A stretch of DNA of 54,559 nucleotides from Leyella stercorea (GCF_019052365.1 NZ_JAHQUY010000011.1:1-54559), one strand, 5' to 3'. Counted from the stretch's first letter, positions 32,857-40,889 are shown. Program-made: numbers and translations. The notes: generated by a model not told the origin, from the letters alone.

Positions 32857-35223
32857 ATGAAGAAAATAGTTAGAGGCAATGATTTTACGTTGCGCATACC
32901 GGTAAAGAAGATAGTGAACGGCGAGCAGGTGGCTTTTCCGCTGCCTGCCTGCACGGACATCGTTGTGAACATCGTAAACCAGTATCGGCGTGTGGCTCTG
33001 AGCTACACTATCGACACGACGGAGGACAATATCATCAATGCGCGTGTTGAAGGCGACGCTGTATCAGTGGGCACATACGCCCTGGAAGTGCGCGGCAAGA
33101 TTTTCGGCAATGACTGGCGCAGCAAGGAGTACGAGCAGTTTGCAATTGTGGACAACAACGCTTCGGGCGATACGGCGTTCAACGGCGAGCTTATCGAGGG
33201 CGAGGACAGCGTGGAGATGAACACGGCGCTTGTTATCCTGCCTCCGACGGCAGAACTGACGCAGCTCATAACCGATGCTAATATAGCCGTAGAAACAGCA
33301 AAACAGACGGACGCGATACTCGAGGCTAACGAACACGAGCGTACTGTTGCGGAACAACAGCGAGTGTCGGCAGAAACCGCACGCGAGTCAGCAGAAAGCG
33401 AACGTAGCGAGAGCGAGAGTTTTCGACGGACAGCGGAAGTTAAACGTGAAGACAATGAAGACTTCAGAAAAGTAGCGGAGTCACAGCGTGACATGGTCGA
33501 GAACGAGCGTGTCACTGCGGAACAACGGCGAGTGTCGGCAGAAACCGCACGTGTCGCAGCAGAAAAACAGAGAGCGACAACCTTCACGGAGCTTTCGGCG
33601 AACGTAGACGCAGCTGTCAGTAAGGCAGACAGTGCAGCAGATGCAGCAAGCACGGCAACCGAAAAAGCAAACACAGCCGAGGTGAAGCGTGCGGAAGCAG
33701 AAGGACAGCGTGCGGAAGCCGAGGTCTCACGCAGCCGGGAAGAGGGTATTCGCCAGGAGTCTGAAACTGAGCGCATACGTAAGGAAACGGCAAGGGATGA
33801 AGCGGAAGCAGTTCGCCAGGCAGCCGAGGCGGAACGAGTAAAGGCAGACGCGGAGCGTGAGAAACGTGTATCTGAAGCAATATCTAATACGTCCTCTGCT
33901 ACTCAGGCAGCTACTGATGCAGCGACCGTAACAACAGAGGCAGGGAAGAAGGCGACCGCAGCGGCTACGGAAGCAGAGAGGGTAAATGTAAACCTGCAAG
34001 GCTCTACTATCTCTGTGACTAACCGCAACGGAGAAACAAAGTCGGTAGACGTAGTGAACACCGATGAGGAAGTGACGGTAACTATTACTTCTACTGTGGA
34101 TTCCATTAAAGTAGCAGGTGTAAAGATTAACGTGTTCCTCAATAACGGAAAGACTCCTCAGACATACACCACCAACAGCGAAGGCAAGGCGACGTTTACC
34201 ATCGACCGAGGAAACTATTACCAGGTAACGTTCCCTGAATACGGCAATGCGCAGCCTATTGCGCCTGTAGGCTATACAGCAGTGCTCGCAACCCGCAACA
34301 TCGATGTAGACTACAAGCCTTACGACGAGGAGAGCATGGAGAACGTAGTGGTGACGGTAACGAAGTACACCGACGGCAAGGGCGCTGCATACGAGGGCGT
34401 GCCAGTAGTGGTGACGGTAGACCGCAAGAACACTACCTACAATGCTGACGCAAAGGGTCAGGTGTCGCTGTATGTGCCCTACGGCAAGGAGTTTACTGTC
34501 AACGTCGAGAATCAGGACGGCTACAGCGTGAGTCTTAACCGCAATACTCGTACATACACGGCGAGTGTGCCGCAGCGTCTTATCGACTACAAGATGTATC
34601 AGTTCCGCGCTGGCATATTTGTCATCGATGACAACCTCAACGAATACTACCTTGAGGAGTGGCAGGCGGCTGGCAAGACCGCAGAAGAAGCGGTGGCTAT
34701 CAAGGTAGCGGACGCTACCCTCACGCTGAACCGAGGCACGTTTATGATAAGAATATCCGACATGCTGGCTCCTACGGCACTCCCGAAGAAGTCATGGTGT
34801 ACGCAGAATTTGCAGTTCGACAGCATCGCGCTTAACGGCAACAACACGAAGGACGCGAACTACTACAACGGCGAGTCGTCGTCGTTTCTCGTGCGCCAGG
34901 AGGCTGTAGAGCGCAGCCTTAGCGTGCCTGCCTTCGACTGCGCCTATGAGCAGATATTCAGCATCGCAGGACATGAGCTGCACGGCTTCCTGATGTCTAT
35001 CGGACAGGACTATGTGCATATAGCGAATATCGGCATCATCAAGCAGGTGCTCACGGCGCTTTACGGAGAGGAGGTGGCTACTGCATACTACAACTTTGTG
35101 ATGAAACAGTACCGCTGGACTTCTACGCAGGGCAATGCTACGGGCGCGTGGTGCTTCAGTAGTAGTGCGAGCAACAACGCCAAGTCGAACTCGTACTACG
35201 TTCTGCCAGTATTCGCTTGTTAA
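32857..35223 (+). CDS. Receptor-binding tail fibre diversified by the DGR
   Basis: A 788-residue protein in four parts. An N-terminal beta domain (about 1-120) resembles BppU-type baseplate attachment domains. An Ala/Glu/Arg-rich coiled coil follows (about 130-375). Two CNA-B/transthyretin-like beta domains lie near 410-455 and 495-570. The C-terminal C-type lectin-like domain (about 590-788) ends in the variable repeat: residues 757-787 lie in VR and are rewritten at Asn/Tyr codons. Compared with the template, residues 759, 763, 766, 767, 772 and 775 differ (N to G, G, C, then Y to F, then N to S and A). It is the host-range protein of the phage. Confidence 0.92.
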   Translation: MKKIVRGNDFTLRIPVKKIVNGEQVAFPLPACTDIVVNIVNQYRRVALSYTIDTTEDNIINARVEGDAVSVGTYALEVRGKIFGNDWRSKEYEQFAIVDNNASGDTAFNGELIEGEDSVEMNTALVILPPTAELTQLITDANIAVETAKQTDAILEANEHERTVAEQQRVSAETARESAESERSESESFRRTAEVKREDNEDFRKVAESQRDMVENERVTAEQRRVSAETARVAAEKQRATTFTELSANVDAAVSKADSAADAASTATEKANTAEVKRAEAEGQRAEAEVSRSREEGIRQESETERIRKETARDEAEAVRQAAEAERVKADAEREKRVSEAISNTSSATQAATDAATVTTEAGKKATAAATEAERVNVNLQGSTISVTNRNGETKSVDVVNTDEEVTVTITSTVDSIKVAGVKINVFLNNGKTPQTYTTNSEGKATFTIDRGNYYQVTFPEYGNAQPIAPVGYTAVLATRNIDVDYKPYDEESMENVVVTVTKYTDGKGAAYEGVPVVVTVDRKNTTYNADAKGQVSLYVPYGKEFTVNVENQDGYSVSLNRNTRTYTASVPQRLIDYKMYQFRAGIFVIDDNLNEYYLEEWQAAGKTAEEAVAIKVADATLTLNRGTFMIRISDMLAPTALPKKSWCTQNLQFDSIALNGNNTKDANYYNGESSSFLVRQEAVERSLSVPAFDCAYEQIFSIAGHELHGFLMSIGQDYVHIANIGIIKQVLTALYGEEVATAYYNFVMKQYRWTSTQGNATGAWCFSSSASNNAKSNSYYVLPVFAC
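33349..33551 (+). repeat. 35-base direct repeat in fibre coiled coil
   Basis: Copies at 33349-33383 and 33517-33551 differ at one base and both encode AEQQRVSAETAR. The offset is 168 bases, that is 56 residues or exactly eight heptads. Unequal recombination between the copies would shorten or lengthen the fibre stalk without breaking the coiled-coil register. Confidence 0.85.
35125..35216 (+). repeat. DGR variable repeat (VR)
   Basis: This 92-base segment at the 3-prime end of the fibre gene aligns without gaps to the template repeat at 35786-35877. They differ at ten positions and in every case the template base is A. The last 40 or so bases (from AAGTCGAACTCG onward) are identical and should contain the initiation-of-mutagenic-homing site. 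The gene stop follows five bases later. Confidence 0.96.
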
Positions 35224-35248
35224 TCTCTTTATCTCTTTTAATCTTTAT

Positions 35249-35293
35249 CTCTCCGCGAGCAAAGCGAGCGTCAAGCGGCACGCAAGCGGAGAG
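35249..35293 (+). promoter_or_regulatory. Hairpin downstream of VR
   Basis: CTCTCCGC (35249-35256) and GCGGAGAG (35286-35293) are perfect 8-base inverted repeats around a 29-base loop, starting 33 bases after VR. In the Bordetella phage DGR a hairpin or cruciform just after VR promotes retrohoming. This one has a matching position and stem length but a larger loop. It could also attenuate transcription into avd. Confidence 0.65.
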
Positions 35294-35317
35294 TGGTAAA
35301 TAACAATTTAAAACAAA

Positions 35318-35689
35318 ATGGCATACACGGAGGCTCTGTTCATATATAAGGACACTTATCTGCTCTGCAAGCTGCTGCTTCAATACAGCAAGAACGTAAG
35401 CCGTATCATCAGATACGGAGCGTACGAGACGATGACAAGCAAGGCTTGCACGGCGCTCGACCTGGTTCGCAGAATCAACGAGAGTTTTGAAGGCAGAGAG
35501 GAGAACCTGCATGAATTCATCCTGCTTATGTCGGAAGTCAAGTCGAGAATCAACCTCTTCACCGATGCGGATTTCTTGCCTGTCAAGACTGCGACGAACC
35601 TTAACCATCAAGTCGACAAGGTACTGAAAGAGGCGTACGGCTGGCAGAAGGCAGAGCGGAATCGCAGAGGCGAGAGCCGTGGAGCGTAA
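35318..35689 (+). CDS. avd: DGR accessory variability determinant (Avd)
   Basis: A 123-residue basic, nearly all-helical protein with the four-helix-bundle outline of Avd/S23-like proteins: helices near 5-30, 37-62, 65-90 and 95-115. It starts ALFIYKDTYLLCKLL and carries KACTALDLVRRINESF and AVKTATNLNHQVDK-like segments. Avd forms a pentameric barrel that binds the reverse transcriptase and template RNA and is needed for adenine-mutagenic cDNA synthesis. The order VR, avd, TR, RT is a standard DGR arrangement. Confidence 0.9.
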   Translation: MAYTEALFIYKDTYLLCKLLLQYSKNVSRIIRYGAYETMTSKACTALDLVRRINESFEGREENLHEFILLMSEVKSRINLFTDADFLPVKTATNLNHQVDKVLKEAYGWQKAERNRRGESRGA

Positions 35690-35725
35690 AAGCAACACGG
35701 GAGAGCCGTCACACATGTGACAAGG

Positions 35726-35781
35726 GGCGCTGACACGCAACTCCGAAAGGAGAAGTGTTCGGACCGCAAGGAGACAGCGCC
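35726..35781 (+). ncRNA. Structured RNA segment upstream of the DGR template
   Basis: GGCGCTG (35726-35732) pairs with CAGCGCC (35775-35781), closing a structure that contains a CTCC-GAAA-GGAG hairpin (35741-35752) with a GNRA tetraloop. It ends four bases before TR, inside the non-coding stretch between avd and RT. DGR RNAs are bound by RT-Avd through structured flanks of TR, so this is probably part of the template RNA. A CACATGTG palindrome lies just upstream. Confidence 0.65.
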
Positions 35782-35785
35782 GAGA

Positions 35786-35877
35786 ACGCAGAACAATGCT
35801 ACGAACGCGTGGAACTACAGTAGTAGTGCGAACAACAACAACAAGTCGAACTCGTACTACGTTCTGCCAGTATTCGC
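35786..35877 (+). repeat. DGR template repeat (TR)
   Basis: A 92-base template that is copied by the DGR reverse transcriptase. It has about 31 adenines, concentrated in AAC and TAC codons that can give many residues when A is changed. Ten of those adenines are altered in VR, and none of the roughly 61 other positions is. It lies in the intergenic region between avd and the reverse transcriptase and would be transcribed with them. Confidence 0.96.
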
Positions 35878-35921
35878 ATATTACTACGTGACGAAAGCTC
35901 CGTGTATGCCTTTTTAATACC

Positions 35922-37097
35922 ATGAATAAGAACACAAAAGAGTATGTCTCACTGGAAGATGTGTATGCTGCATACTACGACTGCCGAAAACACAAAGGCT
36001 CGACGTATGGGTATCTCGAATACTCGCTGAACTACATAGAGAACAACTACCGGCTTTACGCCGAGCTAAATAGCGGCACGTACCGAATAGGCAAAAGCAA
36101 GGCGTTCTGCGTGACGCACCCACAGCTACGGGAGGTATTCTGCGCTCAGTTTCGCGACCGCATCGTACATCACCTGCTTGCGCTGAAGTTCGGAGAACTC
36201 CTCGATGGCGAACTCACGGATAGAGCCTACGCCTGTCGCAAGGGTAAGGGCACGGACTACGGCATTAGTGACGTGAGAACACAAATAGAACGGGTAACAG
36301 AAGACTACACGCAGGAGGCGTGGATATTGAAGTGCGACCTGCAAGGCTTCTTTATGAGCATAGACCGCAGATTGCTGTTCGGTCTCCTCGAGCGAACGAT
36401 AAGAGAGAAATACAAAGGTGGAGATATTGAGTGGTGGCTGAACTTGTGGAGAATGGTGGTGCTGCATGATCCGGCAGAGAGCTGCATAAAAGTGGGCGAC
36501 CTCACCTTATGGGATAAGCTGTCTGCGAACAAGTCGCTATTTACCTGCGGAGAAGGCAGAGGACTACCTATCGGCAATCTTCCGAGTCAGTTGCTCGCAA
36601 ATCTCCTTCTTGCCGACTTCGACAAAATGATGATAGAGAGGTTAGACGATAATGGAGGCTACGGGCGCTACGTTGATGATTTTGTAGCGATACATACAGA
36701 CAGGAAGGCGCTGCACGTTACGCTCCAATGGGCGAGAGAATATCTGCGCACACGGCTCGGGTTGACGCTGCACCCGCGAAAGGTAAGCCTACAACGCGCA
36801 AGCAGCGGAGTCAGGTTTACGGGCGTAATGATACGACCATATCGCACGCTGCCAAGTAGCAGAACGACGGAGCATCTGTTTAGCGTGATAGACGAGTTCG
36901 GAGAATGTGCGAAGCCGTCCGCCGAAGATTTGGCAAGATATGCCAATCGCATAAACAGCCTGCTGGGGCTGATAGCGCACCGCACGTCGTACAACATAAG
37001 GCGTAGGACATGGTACATGATGCCGCACAAGGAGATGGTGTACTGTGTGAATATGAAGAAGATTAAAATCAAAAATAAATACAAACTTAAAAAGTAA
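35922..37097 (+). CDS. DGR reverse transcriptase
   Basis: A 391-residue reverse transcriptase. The catalytic YVDD box is at 250-253. Motif 4 is GLPIGNLPSQ (214-223), where the IGxxxSQ form distinguishes DGR enzymes from group II intron enzymes (QGxxxSP). An earlier catalytic aspartate lies in CDLQGFF (about 140). No maturase or endonuclease domain is attached, and the C-terminus is a basic thumb (KIKIKNKYKLKK). It copies TR RNA with errors at adenines, and the cDNA replaces VR. It begins 44 bases after TR. Confidence 0.95.
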   Translation: MNKNTKEYVSLEDVYAAYYDCRKHKGSTYGYLEYSLNYIENNYRLYAELNSGTYRIGKSKAFCVTHPQLREVFCAQFRDRIVHHLLALKFGELLDGELTDRAYACRKGKGTDYGISDVRTQIERVTEDYTQEAWILKCDLQGFFMSIDRRLLFGLLERTIREKYKGGDIEWWLNLWRMVVLHDPAESCIKVGDLTLWDKLSANKSLFTCGEGRGLPIGNLPSQLLANLLLADFDKMMIERLDDNGGYGRYVDDFVAIHTDRKALHVTLQWAREYLRTRLGLTLHPRKVSLQRASSGVRFTGVMIRPYRTLPSSRTTEHLFSVIDEFGECAKPSAEDLARYANRINSLLGLIAHRTSYNIRRRTWYMMPHKEMVYCVNMKKIKIKNKYKLKK

Positions 37098-37101
37098 AGA
37101 C

Positions 37102-37716
37102 ATGGCAAAAATCTATTTCGTCAGCACACTGATACCTGCTGACAAGTTTAAGAAAAAGTACGAGCTTGGTGGCATTACGATATACCATATCGGTGAGACG
37201 CTTGACGAGAAATCAGACGCCTACAAATGCTGGGAGTGTACCGTACCGACGACTACGTTTAGCGAAGATTTGGTAAAGACCGAGTTCGAGGCGTTCGGCA
37301 AGGAGATGCAAGCGTTTGCACTCCAGATAGCCAAGCAGTTGAAGATAGCAGAGATAGACGCTTACGACAAATCCTCTGCTGTCAACGGCTTTTATCTGAA
37401 CGGTATGCTCATTCCGTGGAGCAAAGACGACCCATCATCTCCGAATGTCGATAAGCGCATGGGCTTGCGACAGAATATCGCCGACAAGGTAGCGTTGGGC
37501 GAGGAAAATATCTCAATATGGATGAAAGGCATGTCTTTCACGATGCCGTGCGCACAAGCTGAAATGCTCATGCGTAGCATTGAGAACTACGCGTACGAGT
37601 GCTTCAACGTGACAGCAGCACACAAGAAAGCTGTGAGCGAGCTGACGACCATCGAGGAGGTGGAGAAGTATGACATCACGGCAGGTTATCCTGCGCAGTT
37701 AAAGATGGAGGTGTAG
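37102..37716 (+). CDS. Tail-fibre-associated DUF4376-like protein
   Basis: A 204-residue protein. The N-terminal part is alpha-beta. The C-terminal third contains NIADKVALGEENISIWMKGMSFTMPC followed by helix MLMRSIENYAYECFNVTAAHK, the layout of DUF4376-type proteins found beside phage tail fibre genes. It may be a fibre assembly chaperone or minor tail component. It starts four bases after the reverse transcriptase gene and ends one base before the next gene. Confidence 0.6.
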   Translation: MAKIYFVSTLIPADKFKKKYELGGITIYHIGETLDEKSDAYKCWECTVPTTTFSEDLVKTEFEAFGKEMQAFALQIAKQLKIAEIDAYDKSSAVNGFYLNGMLIPWSKDDPSSPNVDKRMGLRQNIADKVALGEENISIWMKGMSFTMPCAQAEMLMRSIENYAYECFNVTAAHKKAVSELTTIEEVEKYDITAGYPAQLKMEV

Positions 37717-37717
37717 T

Positions 37718-38170
37718 ATGACATTAGCTATCATTATACTCATCGCTCTTGCGCTGTACGTTTTTAGCTGCTGCGTGGCAAAACGAGTGCCTACGATGCT
37801 CTCGGAGGTATATTACCTCGCAGATAAGGACTGGCTCTTTCCTGCGCTCATGGCGGCACTCGGAGCGTCGTTCTTGCCGCTCATGCTCGAAGCCGGTGGA
37901 TTGGAGTGCATGGCATTCCTTACCTGTGTGGGCATCATCTTTGTAGGCGCAGCTCCTGCGTACCTCGACGAGAGTCAGCGCACAATACACAAGTGCGGAG
38001 CTATCACGTCGGCAATAGCAAGCGTGGCGTGGGCGTGCAGCATCGACGCCCTGCCTACCATTTTATTCGCCATACTTGCAGGCGTACTCTGCATCTGGAA
38101 GCGCCGCTACTGGCTGTTCATAGCCGAGTGCTGCGCAATACTCAACATCGTAACAACATTATTCATTTAA
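37718..38170 (+). CDS. Multi-pass membrane protein
   Basis: A 150-residue protein with about five hydrophobic segments (near 3-18, 40-60, 63-84, 93-120 and 123-147) and short loops. No domain is recognised. It lies between the fibre-associated gene and the lysis genes and may belong to the lysis module, for example as an extra holin or antiholin, but this is inference. Confidence 0.6.
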   Translation: MTLAIIILIALALYVFSCCVAKRVPTMLSEVYYLADKDWLFPALMAALGASFLPLMLEAGGLECMAFLTCVGIIFVGAAPAYLDESQRTIHKCGAITSAIASVAWACSIDALPTILFAILAGVLCIWKRRYWLFIAECCAILNIVTTLFI

Positions 38171-38182
38171 ATCTAAAATAAC

Positions 38183-38644
38183 ATGGAAATCAAGGTAAAA
38201 CGAATAGCAAGAAAGGATGCGTACACAATAGGTAAGATGTACGTCAACGGCGAGTATGTCTGCGACACTCTTGAAGACAAGGACAGAGGACTGACATCTA
38301 ATATGTCGGTTGCGCAGATATGCGGAGTTAAAATCAAGGGCGAAACCGCCATTCCTACGGGCAGATACCTCGTCGATATGAAGACGGTATCGCCGCGCTT
38401 CGGAGGTCGGGCACAGTACCAGTTCTGCAAGGGTAGACTGCCGCGACTGTGCAATACACCTGGCTACCAAGGCGTACTGATACACTGCGGCAACACAGCG
38501 AAGGACACGGAGGGCTGCATCCTCGTAGGCGAGAACAAGGAGAAAGGCAAGGTGCTGAACTCAACGGCAACGTTCCGCAAGCTCTACCCTATCCTAAAGG
38601 CGGCTGACGAGAGAGGAGAACAGATTTGGATAACAATAGAATAA
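38183..38644 (+). CDS. DUF5675-like protein, candidate lytic protein
   Basis: A 153-residue protein with the DUF5675 outline: start IKVKRIARKDAYTIGKMYVNG, middle GRYLVDM, and a C-terminal IHCGNTAKDTEGCILVG stretch (about 107-123). The HCGN...GC pattern recalls the catalytic His/Cys of L,D-transpeptidase folds. Proteins of this family are commonly found where phages encode lysozyme. The gene directly precedes the holin, so a cell-wall role is likely. Catalysis is not proven. Confidence 0.65.
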   Translation: MEIKVKRIARKDAYTIGKMYVNGEYVCDTLEDKDRGLTSNMSVAQICGVKIKGETAIPTGRYLVDMKTVSPRFGGRAQYQFCKGRLPRLCNTPGYQGVLIHCGNTAKDTEGCILVGENKEKGKVLNSTATFRKLYPILKAADERGEQIWITIE

Positions 38645-38663
38645 CACGAAAACACAATATAAA

Positions 38664-39146
38664 ATGGCAGGAAATATCACTACAAGTACAGGTAAGGCTT
38701 TCGTGGTCGGTACGATGAGCACGGAAGCGCTTACCGCTCTGTTTGATTTACGCTGGATGCTCGTTCTTATTGTCGTTCTCATCGTCGCCGACTTTTGGTT
38801 TGGTGTGTCGGAGAGCCTAAAAAAGCATGAGCACTTCCGTTTTTCGAGAGCAGGCAGAAGAACGTGCAACAAGGCGGTGGACTACGTTACATATCTCATA
38901 CTCGGCTCGGTGCTCGGCTTGGCTATCTTCGAACCGCTCGGTTGGGCGAACCACGTAACAACAGCGGCTATCGGTTTGGGCTTCGGGTGCATCTGGGAGA
39001 TTGACAGCATCGTAGGACACGTATGCGCATTGCACGGCATCAAAAACACGTTCTCTATCAAGCGGTTTATTATTTCGCTTATTAAGAGCAAGAATAAAGA
39101 CATCGGCGAAGCGGTGGAGGATGCAGTGGATAACAATAAAAATTAA
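38664..39146 (+). CDS. Holin
   Basis: A 160-residue protein with three or four hydrophobic segments (near 27-48, 72-92 and 95-118), a basic loop (KKHEHFRFSRAGRRT) between the first two, and a charged C-terminus. It resembles phage holin family proteins of Bacteroidales phages (VLIVADFWFGVSESLKK). It would form inner-membrane holes at a programmed time and release the lytic enzyme encoded upstream. Confidence 0.75.
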   Translation: MAGNITTSTGKAFVVGTMSTEALTALFDLRWMLVLIVVLIVADFWFGVSESLKKHEHFRFSRAGRRTCNKAVDYVTYLILGSVLGLAIFEPLGWANHVTTAAIGLGFGCIWEIDSIVGHVCALHGIKNTFSIKRFIISLIKSKNKDIGEAVEDAVDNNKN

Positions 39147-39151
39147 CGAAT

Positions 39152-39835
39152 ATGGATATAAGAGAAATTCTGATGCTACTGAACTGCATCATCTTGGGAG
39201 CGACAACGCTCTTTATTTTCTACAAGGCAGACAAGCTCGGTGTAGTCGATGAAGGCTACGACGAGGATAAGCGAAACCGACAAGGCGCAATCGGTTGGTT
39301 TGTGGCTTCGGTGTTCGTAGGCGTTCTTGCGCTGCCAGTAATGGTGCTGCGTGAGATTTATCAATGGAAGCGTTATAAGCTACCGGGTATTGAGTGGGAT
39401 GATATTTGTCGCTACGGCTTCACTATCATCGTCGGCTCTATGCTGCATCTGCTCCTGCTTGTGGTGACGAGCTGCACAACTCCAAAACCTGTTGTGTTGG
39501 AGCGAGTAATCAACAAGACGGACACGCTGTATAAGACCAACTACAAAGCAGATACGTTCCGCGTACATGATTCTATCTATGTCGAGAGCTACATGATAGG
39601 AGATACGATATATAAGACAAAGAATGTGTACAAATGGCGTGACAGGGTGAGCGTTAAGACGGACACAATATACAAGTCTATCCTGCGAGCGGACTCAATT
39701 CCAGTGCCGGTGCCAGTTGAGCGTAAGGCGACATGGTGGGAGCGGACGCAGATGTTCGTAGGCAAGATAGCGGTCGGAGCAGTGGTACTATGTTTAATCT
39801 CACTGCTGCTTTGGCTGATACACAGAAAGAGATAA
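39152..39835 (+). CDS. Membrane protein with internal lipobox, spanin-like
   Basis: A 227-residue protein. There are hydrophobic segments at about 5-25 and 47-66. A third at about 88-105 ends in LLVVTSCTTP, a textbook lipobox. Then comes a repetitive periplasmic-type stretch (KTDTLYKTNYKADT, later KTDTIYKS) and a C-terminal transmembrane helix (about 203-222). Lipobox plus C-terminal helix is the plan of a one-protein spanin that fuses inner and outer membranes at lysis. The N-terminal 96 residues would be an unusual addition. ATG 39440 could give the spanin alone. Confidence 0.65.
   Translation: MDIREILMLLNCIILGATTLFIFYKADKLGVVDEGYDEDKRNRQGAIGWFVASVFVGVLALPVMVLREIYQWKRYKLPGIEWDDICRYGFTIIVGSMLHLLLLVVTSCTTPKPVVLERVINKTDTLYKTNYKADTFRVHDSIYVESYMIGDTIYKTKNVYKWRDRVSVKTDTIYKSILRADSIPVPVPVERKATWWERTQMFVGKIAVGAVVLCLISLLLWLIHRKR
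39440..39835 (+). CDS. Possible embedded u-spanin from internal start
   Basis: An in-frame ATG (codon 97 of the 39152 gene) would give a 131-residue protein that starts MLHLLLLVVTSC, a minimal lipoprotein signal with Cys12 as the lipidation site, and ends in a transmembrane helix. The signal lacks the usual positive charges before its hydrophobic core, which lowers confidence. The two forms would be analogous to other nested lysis genes. Confidence 0.35.
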   Translation: MLHLLLLVVTSCTTPKPVVLERVINKTDTLYKTNYKADTFRVHDSIYVESYMIGDTIYKTKNVYKWRDRVSVKTDTIYKSILRADSIPVPVPVERKATWWERTQMFVGKIAVGAVVLCLISLLLWLIHRKR

Positions 39836-40026
39836 TATGTAGATTGGTTAGTTATTAGTTTTTTAGTTTAAGGTGATTTGTTTTCAGGAGCCTTGCCCGT
39901 CTGTGAAGATAGGCAAGGAGTTTAAATAAATATAAATATAAGTGACGGCGCATACAACTTTGAAAATAAATAACTAACTTGCAACGCAAAAACTAATCAG
40001 CGTTACGTTAAACCAAAAAAATCACT
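39836..40026 (+). other. Intergenic region after lysis module
   Basis: This 191-base AT-rich gap contains CCTTGCC (39891-39897) pairing with GGCAAGG (39912-39918), a weak terminator-like hairpin, followed by AT-rich sequence and a TACAACTTTG that resembles but does not match the -7 box. It separates the virion and lysis genes from the accessory cassette. Confidence 0.5.
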
Positions 40027-40533
40027 ATGAACGAGGATGATAAAAGGATGTTTCTTGCTCTTGTGAAGGGTAAGGACATATCGGAGATTATGTCTTTGCT
40101 GGCAGAGTCCGGCAATCAGTATTCACGCAGAATACTGCGGTTCTTCCGTTGGTTCTGCAAGTGGGTTCCAATACTCATAATGACGGCGCACATGTACGGA
40201 GTGTTTGACTTTAGCCGCAATCCAAAGGAGATGTTTGCCGTGCACAGAGCAAATTGGGCGTGCTACACATTTATATACATCATGGTCTATGTACTGCCGA
40301 TGGTTATTATTCTTGCGTCACGCTTCTTCTGGCTGTGCTGGAAGTATCGCATACCGTTCTTCTACTTCTTCGGTGTCAACTCCATACACCTTGTCTACTG
40401 GAGTTGGTACACGACTAACGAGATGGTGATGGCGCACTTTGCAATCATGGCGTTCACATTGTTGTTGTATATCTACGGAGCTGTTGACTGGTTCTGTAGT
40501 AAGTCGCGCCTCGGCAGAAAGATGTTCAGTTAA
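40027..40533 (+). CDS. Four-helix membrane protein (paralogue A)
   Basis: A 168-residue protein with a soluble N-terminus (about 1-35) and four hydrophobic helices (near 40-57, 76-100, 107-127 and 135-158), many with aromatic residues. It is clearly related to the protein at 42886-43293: both have PILxMxxHxxGV, a YVLPxV/YIVLPAV helix and a WxxRIPFxYxxGV loop. Function unknown. The pair brackets the cassette 40545-42870. Confidence 0.65.
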   Translation: MNEDDKRMFLALVKGKDISEIMSLLAESGNQYSRRILRFFRWFCKWVPILIMTAHMYGVFDFSRNPKEMFAVHRANWACYTFIYIMVYVLPMVIILASRFFWLCWKYRIPFFYFFGVNSIHLVYWSWYTTNEMVMAHFAIMAFTLLLYIYGAVDWFCSKSRLGRKMFS

Positions 40534-40544
40534 ACAGAAATGCT

Positions 40545-40889
40545 ATGAGAAAGATTTTCGGCTACAAAATGCTCGGCACGTTGTTGCAATCGCTTGCCAA
40601 TTCGTGCTTTAAGGCAGACGAGCAGCAGCGCAACGGCGAGAAAGTGACGGCTTGCGGTATGAGCGACGATGATATAGAAACACTCTGCCAGGACATACTT
40701 CCAAATATGCTCAACCCGATGATGAGCGCAGAGGAAGTAAAGGACAAACTTTGCGTTAGCGATGCAACGCTCAACAGAATGGTAAAGCGAGGCGAGATAC
40801 CGAACGGTGAGTGCAAGAAGCGCGGACACACACGATACTGGAAGAAGTGGGACATTCTTCACTTCATAAAACACAAGAGAGGCAAGTAA
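40545..40889 (+). CDS. Helix-turn-helix DNA-binding protein
   Basis: A 114-residue protein whose C-terminal half (about 60-110) reads MSAEEVKDKLCVSDATLNRMVKRG, then HTRYWKKWDILHFI. This is the winged helix-turn-helix pattern of excisionase/MerR-like proteins (helix, turn, recognition helix, Arg/Trp wing). It could be the regulator acting on the dyad-rich promoter region just downstream (40915-41055), or an excisionase. The N-terminus is helical. Confidence 0.7.
   Translation: MRKIFGYKMLGTLLQSLANSCFKADEQQRNGEKVTACGMSDDDIETLCQDILPNMLNPMMSAEEVKDKLCVSDATLNRMVKRGEIPNGECKKRGHTRYWKKWDILHFIKHKRGK

Noticed and set aside
32857..37097. Second variable repeat of the DGR elsewhere in the window
   Set aside because: The TR 3-prime core (TCGTACTACGTTCTGCCAG) was found only in the fibre gene and in TR itself.
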